The notes under the pieces are model-generated. The model saw only the letters and a list, made by a program, of their open reading frames with translations, did no database searches and was not told the DNA's origin. Of a stretch of 52,301 bases of DNA, positions 46,635 through 52,301 are shown piece by piece. Position 1 is the first letter of the stretch; each line of letters begins with the position of its first letter. The translations under genes were made by a program, and so were the position numbers. This stretch comes from Nitrosomonas supralitoralis (lineage in GTDB: Bacteria; Pseudomonadota; Gammaproteobacteria; Burkholderiales; Nitrosomonadaceae): NCBI RefSeq assembly GCF_003011925.2, contig NZ_PXXU01000024.1, positions 1-52,301 on the forward strand. The letters run 5' to 3'.

Positions 46635-46668
46635 AATTCCCCCTGTGCATCACACAGGGGGAATTTTT
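46635..46668 (+). terminator. Rho-independent terminator of the PEP-CTERM gene
   Basis: ATTCCCCCTGTG pairs with CACAGGGGGAAT around a five-base loop (CATCA), followed by four T. It starts 38 bases after the stop codon. Confidence 0.9.
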
Positions 46669-46761
46669 CAATTACATTAAAATCCAGTTGAAAAGAGAGT
46701 TAAACACAATATCTGTTTCTCTCAATCCTCAAAATAGTAAGAAAGTAGAATCAGCTCACAT

Positions 46762-46807
46762 TTGACATTTTTGCCTCAGTGCTCTAACTTGAGACAAGTT
46801 CTCAAGT
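46762..46807 (+). promoter_or_regulatory. Sigma-70 promoter with overlapping inverted-repeat operator
   Basis: TTGACA (46762-46767), a 17-base spacer and TAACTT (46785-46790) form a strong promoter. ACTTGAGA (46787-46794) and TCTCAAGT (46800-46807) are a perfect 8-bp inverted repeat with a five-base spacer. It covers the -10 and the expected start of transcription, the place where a dimeric repressor would bind. It would drive the dioxygenase gene and probably trxB. The regulator is unknown. Confidence 0.65.
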
Positions 46808-46949
46808 AAATGAGGGATGACGGATGGCAATGACGTTATGTATTAAATTTGTCAGAGGTCGATTAACCCTGTTCTATCATCTGAATTTTTATTCATATCA
46901 CTGCTCTAAAAGCTTTACTAGAATTCATAAATCGACCGAGCCATTCAGC

Positions 46950-48564
<1,615 letters not shown>

Positions 48565-48607
48565 CGAGTGAATCTTAGATCCAGCACCAGCTCGTCGATA
48601 AAATTAG

Positions 48608-49156
48608 ATGGCTAAAAATGATTCTGTTGTGAATGAGGATGAAATGTCGCTGTTTCAGGCAGCGATGAGTGATGTTGCTCCATTGCCAGCCTCAGATAAA
48701 ATAGTTTCCGGTGGTATCAAAGCCTCACCGTTTCCACGCAAAAAAAAGTATCAGGAAACAGAGACATCAGAAGAGGCGCTAACAGACTATGTTTCCATCG
48801 AAATGGAGGCAGGCGATGAATGGGCTTTTGTGCGGCCAGGTATGTCTCATCAAACGTTGCGACGTTTACGTCGTGGTCACTGGAGGATTCAGGATGATCT
48901 CGACTTGCATGGATATGTGCGCGATGAAGCCAGACAAGCATTAAGTGGTTTTCTGGATGACTGTGTACAGCAAAAATTTCGTTGTGTTCGTGTCATTCAC
49001 GGCAAGGGTTTGAGTTCCAAAAACCGTGAGCCGGTTTTAAAAACGAGAGTTGGAAATTGGCTGATGCAGTGTGCTGACGTTTTGGCTTTTTGCCAAGCAA
49101 AACCGGAAGACGGCGGCGGCGGTGCTATTCTCATCTTGCTCAAAGCCAAAGCATGA
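48608..49156 (+). CDS. Smr-domain protein
   Basis: A 182-residue protein with an Smr (small MutS-related) domain in its second half. DLDLHGYVRDEARQAL and the HGKG motif in VIHGKGLSSKN are the two family signatures; Smr domains bind or nick DNA or RNA. The N-terminal 90 residues are charged and carry no recognised domain. The length fits SmrA/SmrB/YdaL-type proteins. It converges with the TraR/DksA-type gene, leaving 20 bases. Confidence 0.9.
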   Translation: MAKNDSVVNEDEMSLFQAAMSDVAPLPASDKIVSGGIKASPFPRKKKYQETETSEEALTDYVSIEMEAGDEWAFVRPGMSHQTLRRLRRGHWRIQDDLDLHGYVRDEARQALSGFLDDCVQQKFRCVRVIHGKGLSSKNREPVLKTRVGNWLMQCADVLAFCQAKPEDGGGGAILILLKAKA

Positions 49157-49176
49157 GTCTGTAAAACGATTGACAG

Positions 49177-49548
49177 TTATAACGAAGGATTGGGCTCTTG
49201 CGGAAAAGCCTTTTCGTATCGAGTTTGACACTCAATACAACGCTGTGCGGACGGATATACTAGCAACCGTTCAAATCCGATCCCGTTCCCGCAATCGATA
49301 CAGTCACCGAACTCCAGTTCACTCAGATACTTCATTGACATTTCCAGTTCGCGCATTTCGATGATCTGTCGGTCGACCAATGCCGTATCAATGTCATCAG
49401 GGATATTGTTTAAATACCCCGCCATTTCAGAATCGCTGATATCCTGAGTATGAGCGAGCTCGTTACGTATTTCCTTTTGCAAATCCAGATATCGTTTATG
49501 TAATGCCGCTTTCAGCTGGACTAATTGCTCTTCAGTAAAATTTGCCAT
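49177..49548 (-). CDS. TraR/DksA-type zinc-finger protein
   Basis: A 123-residue protein with a helical coiled-coil half followed by a four-Cys zinc finger (CIDCG with CIEC) near residues 85-110. This is the dksA/traR fold, which reaches into the RNA polymerase secondary channel. The finger segment IGFERLLVYPSAQRCIECQ is typical of short DksA-like proteins. It is shorter than DksA (about 150) and lacks part of the N-terminal helix. AAGGAG precedes the ATG. A role in transcription control is inferred. Confidence 0.88.
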   Translation of the reverse strand: MANFTEEQLVQLKAALHKRYLDLQKEIRNELAHTQDISDSEMAGYLNNIPDDIDTALVDRQIIEMRELEMSMKYLSELEFGDCIDCGNGIGFERLLVYPSAQRCIECQTRYEKAFPQEPNPSL

Positions 49549-49651
49549 CCTATCTCCTTCTTCTGTTATATCTTACATGTTGTCTAAGATGTAATTTTCA
49601 ATCTTTGATGAAAATCAAAAGAGCGTAAATCCATAGACAGTCTACCATGAG

Positions 49652-50185
49652 CTATATCGCTTGCAACTGCTTCAAATCTGCAATCACGTCGGAGGAATTG
49701 CGTGCCGCACTGGCCGATAAATACATGCGTGCAATTTTTCCGTGCGGGTCGATCAAGAAAGTATTGCGCTTGGCAAATTTGATAATGCCGAGATTAATGA
49801 GCGAATGATATCGTGCTGCTGTTTCTGCTGTCGTATCCGCCAATAGCGTAAATTGCAGATGAAATTTCTTGGCAAACTCGGCGTGACTATTTATGTCGTC
49901 CACACTCACACCAATTACTTCGGCACCCAAATCAGTCAACTGTTGAAGGCCATCACGAAAAGCGCAAGCTTGTTTGGTGCACCCGGGTGTGTCGTCTTTC
50001 GGATAAAAATATAACGCCACCCATTTGCCCTGACAATCTGCCAAAGTATGCATTCGTCCATATTGATCCGGCAGTTTGAATTCAGGTGCAGACTGACCCA
50101 GTTTTAAAACCTTTTTGTTGGTGGAAAAAAACCAGAACATAGTTCCCATTGTGATTATTGACAAGGTAATAGCTAACCATTCCAT
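49652..50185 (-). CDS. Membrane-anchored peroxiredoxin (BCP/PrxQ-like)
   Basis: A 177-residue thiol peroxidase. Residues 4-22 are a membrane segment (LAITLSIITMGTMFWFF), absent from standard BCP, so it is probably inner-membrane bound. The catalytic site FYPKDDTPGCTKQAC carries peroxidatic Cys69 and resolving Cys74 five residues later, the alpha-helix-3 PrxQ arrangement. It reduces peroxides using thioredoxin, for which trxB lies nearby. It follows the MFS gene by 15 bases on the same strand. Confidence 0.92.
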   Translation of the reverse strand: MEWLAITLSIITMGTMFWFFSTNKKVLKLGQSAPEFKLPDQYGRMHTLADCQGKWVALYFYPKDDTPGCTKQACAFRDGLQQLTDLGAEVIGVSVDDINSHAEFAKKFHLQFTLLADTTAETAARYHSLINLGIIKFAKRNTFLIDPHGKIARMYLSASAARNSSDVIADLKQLQAI

Positions 50186-50200
50186 GATATTTATTTATCC

Positions 50201-51433
50201 TTATTCGTTATATCCTTGTCGCGCAGGCCAAGCCCACACCCGTAACAGTACGATTGCCAAAAACGCTAATACGCTGGCAAATATAAATGCAGCTGCTGCA
50301 TTGTATACATGCCATATGACTCCAAACAATAATCCTGACGGGATGGCGGCGATGCCACTGACCAGATGATACCAGCCAAAAGCAGTGCCACGCTCGTCAG
50401 GCGATGCATAATCGCTAATCAGTGCACGCTCGGCGCCTTCACTCATACCCATGAATAAGCCATAGCAAATACTTATCATCCACAACCCGATGCTGGTTGT
50501 GATCTGGCTTATCGCCAAAAACGAAATGGCTAGCGCCGACCAGCCGATCAGAATCAAAGCACCACGTCCAAAATGATTCGCCAATTGACCCCCTTGCGTG
50601 GAAGTGATGGCCTTGGCAAGATTCAGTGCCGACCATAGCAGTAGTAATTCAACCACGCTAATGCCTAATTCATGACCGAAAAGCAAAATAAAAGTTTCAG
50701 AAGCACGCGCAAATGTGAACAACATCAAGACCCATAAATAATGCTGCATTGGTACCGACAATGCAGACCACCGCAATGGTGAAAGTGTTCGTTGTAATTT
50801 TTCTGGTGGAATCCGATCACCTTTCTTTTCTTTTATTCCCGCTCCCAAAAGCACTATCGCAGCAAACCCAGGAACCGCCGACCACAAAATGACTTCGCTC
50901 AAGCTTAAATCAGACCATGCTAATACAGCCGCAGCTGTTAATCCCCCGGCTACAGCTCCGGCGTTATCCAATGCACGATGAAAGCCAAATGCATAGCCAC
51001 GAATATGCGAGGGGGTTGCATCAGCCACCATCGCATCTCGAGGCGCGCTGCGTAATCCTTTACCGACACGGTCTACACTACGCAGCAGCAATACTGTCAC
51101 CCATGATCCCGCCAACCCGAGCAGTGGACGTGCCAAATTAGAAAGCATGTAGCCTGTCAATACCAAGCCTTTGCGCCTTCCGCTCTTCATATCAGTATGC
51201 CGCCCTGACCATAACTTCAGGAAGCTGGCCAGAGCATCCGCCACACCCTCGATCAGTCCTAATGCAACTGGCCCCGCCGCAAACACGGTTGCCAACAGAA
51301 TCGGGATCAGCGGCACTACTATATCCGAAGCAAAGTCATTGAAAAAACTAACTAATCCCAGAACAACTACGGTTTGGGGTAGTTTCTTTGCAACAGATAG
51401 ATTTACATGATTCGGTTGATCAGGTTTATTCAT
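50201..51433 (-). CDS. Major facilitator superfamily transporter
   Basis: A 410-residue 12-segment membrane transporter. Substantial MFS signatures are visible: GLIEGVADALASFLKLWSGR with an RHTDMKSGRRK loop 2-3, and DRVGKGLRSAPRDAMV near residue 115. The latter is the pattern of a subgroup of unassigned MFS permeases. Substrate unknown. It begins 30 bases before tRNA-Arg, in the opposite direction, and is followed by the peroxiredoxin gene. Confidence 0.9.
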   Translation of the reverse strand: MNKPDQPNHVNLSVAKKLPQTVVVLGLVSFFNDFASDIVVPLIPILLATVFAAGPVALGLIEGVADALASFLKLWSGRHTDMKSGRRKGLVLTGYMLSNLARPLLGLAGSWVTVLLLRSVDRVGKGLRSAPRDAMVADATPSHIRGYAFGFHRALDNAGAVAGGLTAAAVLAWSDLSLSEVILWSAVPGFAAIVLLGAGIKEKKGDRIPPEKLQRTLSPLRWSALSVPMQHYLWVLMLFTFARASETFILLFGHELGISVVELLLLWSALNLAKAITSTQGGQLANHFGRGALILIGWSALAISFLAISQITTSIGLWMISICYGLFMGMSEGAERALISDYASPDERGTAFGWYHLVSGIAAIPSGLLFGVIWHVYNAAAAFIFASVLAFLAIVLLRVWAWPARQGYNE

Positions 51434-51463
51434 GCTGTGAAATTAGCGTAAAATACCATATAC

Positions 51464-51539
51464 GCCCTGGTAGCTCAGTGGATAGAGCAACCCCCTCCTA
51501 AGGGGTAGGTCGCACGTTCGATTCGTGTTCAGGGTACCA
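51464..51539 (+). tRNA. tRNA-Arg (anticodon CCT)
   Basis: The acceptor arms GCCCTGG and TCAGGGT pair (with G-T pairs at both ends), followed by A and an encoded CCA. The anticodon stem ACCCC/GGGGT encloses CTCCTAA, giving CCT, which reads AGG. The T arm holds GTTCGATTC. Length 76 with CCA. Confidence 0.95.
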
Positions 51540-51641
51540 ATGAATCAGCAGCTTCTTGCCATTTATTGGGGTGCTCGCTAAAGACAATAAACCGATTAAG
51601 TAAGACTAAAGAGTGAATATTCGAGTTTTCAAGGGATGCCA

Positions 51642-52028
51642 TCAATTCAACTGGTATCCTTTAAACTCTGTCTCTCGCAAGAAATCATTCCATACAAAAA
51701 CAGGATCAACCAATGGATCGGTTGGAATCATAAAAGTCACCAGATCCAGTACTCCACATCCAGTACGATTAATGGTATACCAGGCACCTTGCAATACCCC
51801 TAAAGTAAGGATAGTCAAGCCAGAAACTGGTGTATCTTTTTGCCCGGTCAAGATGATGTTTTTTGGAAATTCTACCCATCCGGTAGCCAAATTGGCCACT
51901 CCGGCAAGAAGCTTTATGCTCGCCTTGCTGAAGTACGAATTTTCTATTACTTCTTCATTGGCTATGGCTTGAGATGAGAAAAGAAGAAATATAGAAGCGA
52001 TTAAAGCTAATTTGGAAATTGATCTCAT
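51642..52028 (-). CDS. Exosortase-associated protein, TIGR04073-like
   Basis: A 128-residue exported protein. The signal peptide is MRSISKLALIASIFLLFSSQAIA. The body shows KLLAGVANLATGWVEFPKN, TLGVLQGAWYTINRTGCGVLDLVTF and IPTDPLVDPVFVW, matching the TIGR04073 family often found in genomes with PEP-CTERM/exosortase systems. ATG at 52028 was chosen because GAGGAG lies a few bases upstream; the open frame continues 16 codons further without one. The function is unknown. Confidence 0.88.
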   Translation of the reverse strand: MRSISKLALIASIFLLFSSQAIANEEVIENSYFSKASIKLLAGVANLATGWVEFPKNIILTGQKDTPVSGLTILTLGVLQGAWYTINRTGCGVLDLVTFMIPTDPLVDPVFVWNDFLRETEFKGYQLN

Positions 52029-52301
52029 CAAAACTCCTCTTTTAATTGTAAGATTTTCTAGAAATGTTAACAGCACTCACCTAAATATTGTCGATGAATA
52101 CGCTCAACGTCCAATGTTTTTATTTAAGTGGCCATTTCCTGCATGAAGCATAAACGTGATGTGTCTGGCAGAACATGATTAAATCAGTAGATCAATAATT
52201 ACACAAATTCTCATACCTCTGTAACGAGACCATAGCTAGCTTCGAAGCATATGATACATCTGAGACGCGGAGCTCATTGAAATAGCAAAAATTTTCCTGA
52301 T
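52029..52301. other. Intergenic end of window, nothing recognised
   Basis: 273 bases upstream of the TIGR04073-like gene, to the edge. The ribosome binding site GAGGAG of that gene lies at the start. No open frame, tRNA, terminator or clear promoter was found on either strand. Confidence 0.4.

Noticed and set aside
51464..51641. tRNA-Arg as the edge of an integrated island.
   Set aside because: No integrase, no repeated tRNA end and no mobile genes lie next to it in this window.

Overview
The window looks like chromosomal DNA of an ammonia-oxidising betaproteobacterium, most likely Nitrosomonas or a close relative. This rests on protein-level recognition, a moderate GC content, and several gene orders usual in Betaproteobacteria: ftsY-ftsE-ftsX-rpoH, aroA-cmk-rpsA-ihfB-lapA-pyrF, def-fmt-rsmB-DUF4390-ntrYX facing lysM-dprA-smg-topB, and a Ste24-like protease-pterin dehydratase-rsgA cluster. 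A PEP-CTERM protein and a TIGR04073-like protein fit an exosortase-bearing host. No database search was possible, so the genus is an inference.

Layout. 1-1.1 kb: a parDE-type toxin-antitoxin pair downstream of tRNA-Ser(CGA). 1.1-4.7 kb: the leftward ftsY-ftsE-ftsX-rpoH group, with a near-perfect CIRCE/HrcA operator laid over a sigma-70 promoter just before rpoH. 4.8-9.9 kb: an M16 peptidase, a His-rich EF-hand protein, oligoribonuclease, and a rightward M48 protease-pterin dehydratase-rsgA operon. 10-11.2 kb: two DUF4398-type lipoproteins, one carrying an OmpA domain.

11.7-26.0 kb is the accessory part of the window. It holds a three-domain glycosyltransferase, facing a leftward operon that encodes a Wzm/Wzt ABC exporter, a methyltransferase-acetyltransferase fusion, a GT4 glycosyltransferase, a PIG-L deacetylase and a large HAD-like protein. 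Divergent from the exporter is an 842-residue, cysteine-free, Ca-repeat protein that looks like a type I-secreted S-layer protein. Together these suggest a locus that builds the cell surface: a polysaccharide made in the cytoplasm and exported by ABC transport, next to a protein that could coat the same surface.

26.3-31.6 kb: pyrimidine, translation and aromatic amino acid housekeeping genes. 31.9-32.4 kb: a small membrane protein and a 141-bp MITE-like element. 32.4-37.8 kb: topB, smg, dprA and a LysM protein. 37.8-44.9 kb: def, fmt, rsmB, DUF4390 and an NtrY/NtrX-type two-component system whose regulator has lost the ATPase and sigma-54 contact motifs.

44.9-46.0 kb is a 1.1-kb gap without a credible gene but with a hairpin that can pair in two ways. 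46-49.2 kb: a PEP-CTERM/DUF4114 protein, an exported intradiol dioxygenase with a strong promoter and an overlapping inverted repeat, trxB, and an Smr-domain protein. 49.2-52.3 kb: a TraR/DksA-type zinc-finger protein, a membrane-anchored peroxiredoxin, an MFS transporter, tRNA-Arg(CCT) and a TIGR04073-like secreted protein.
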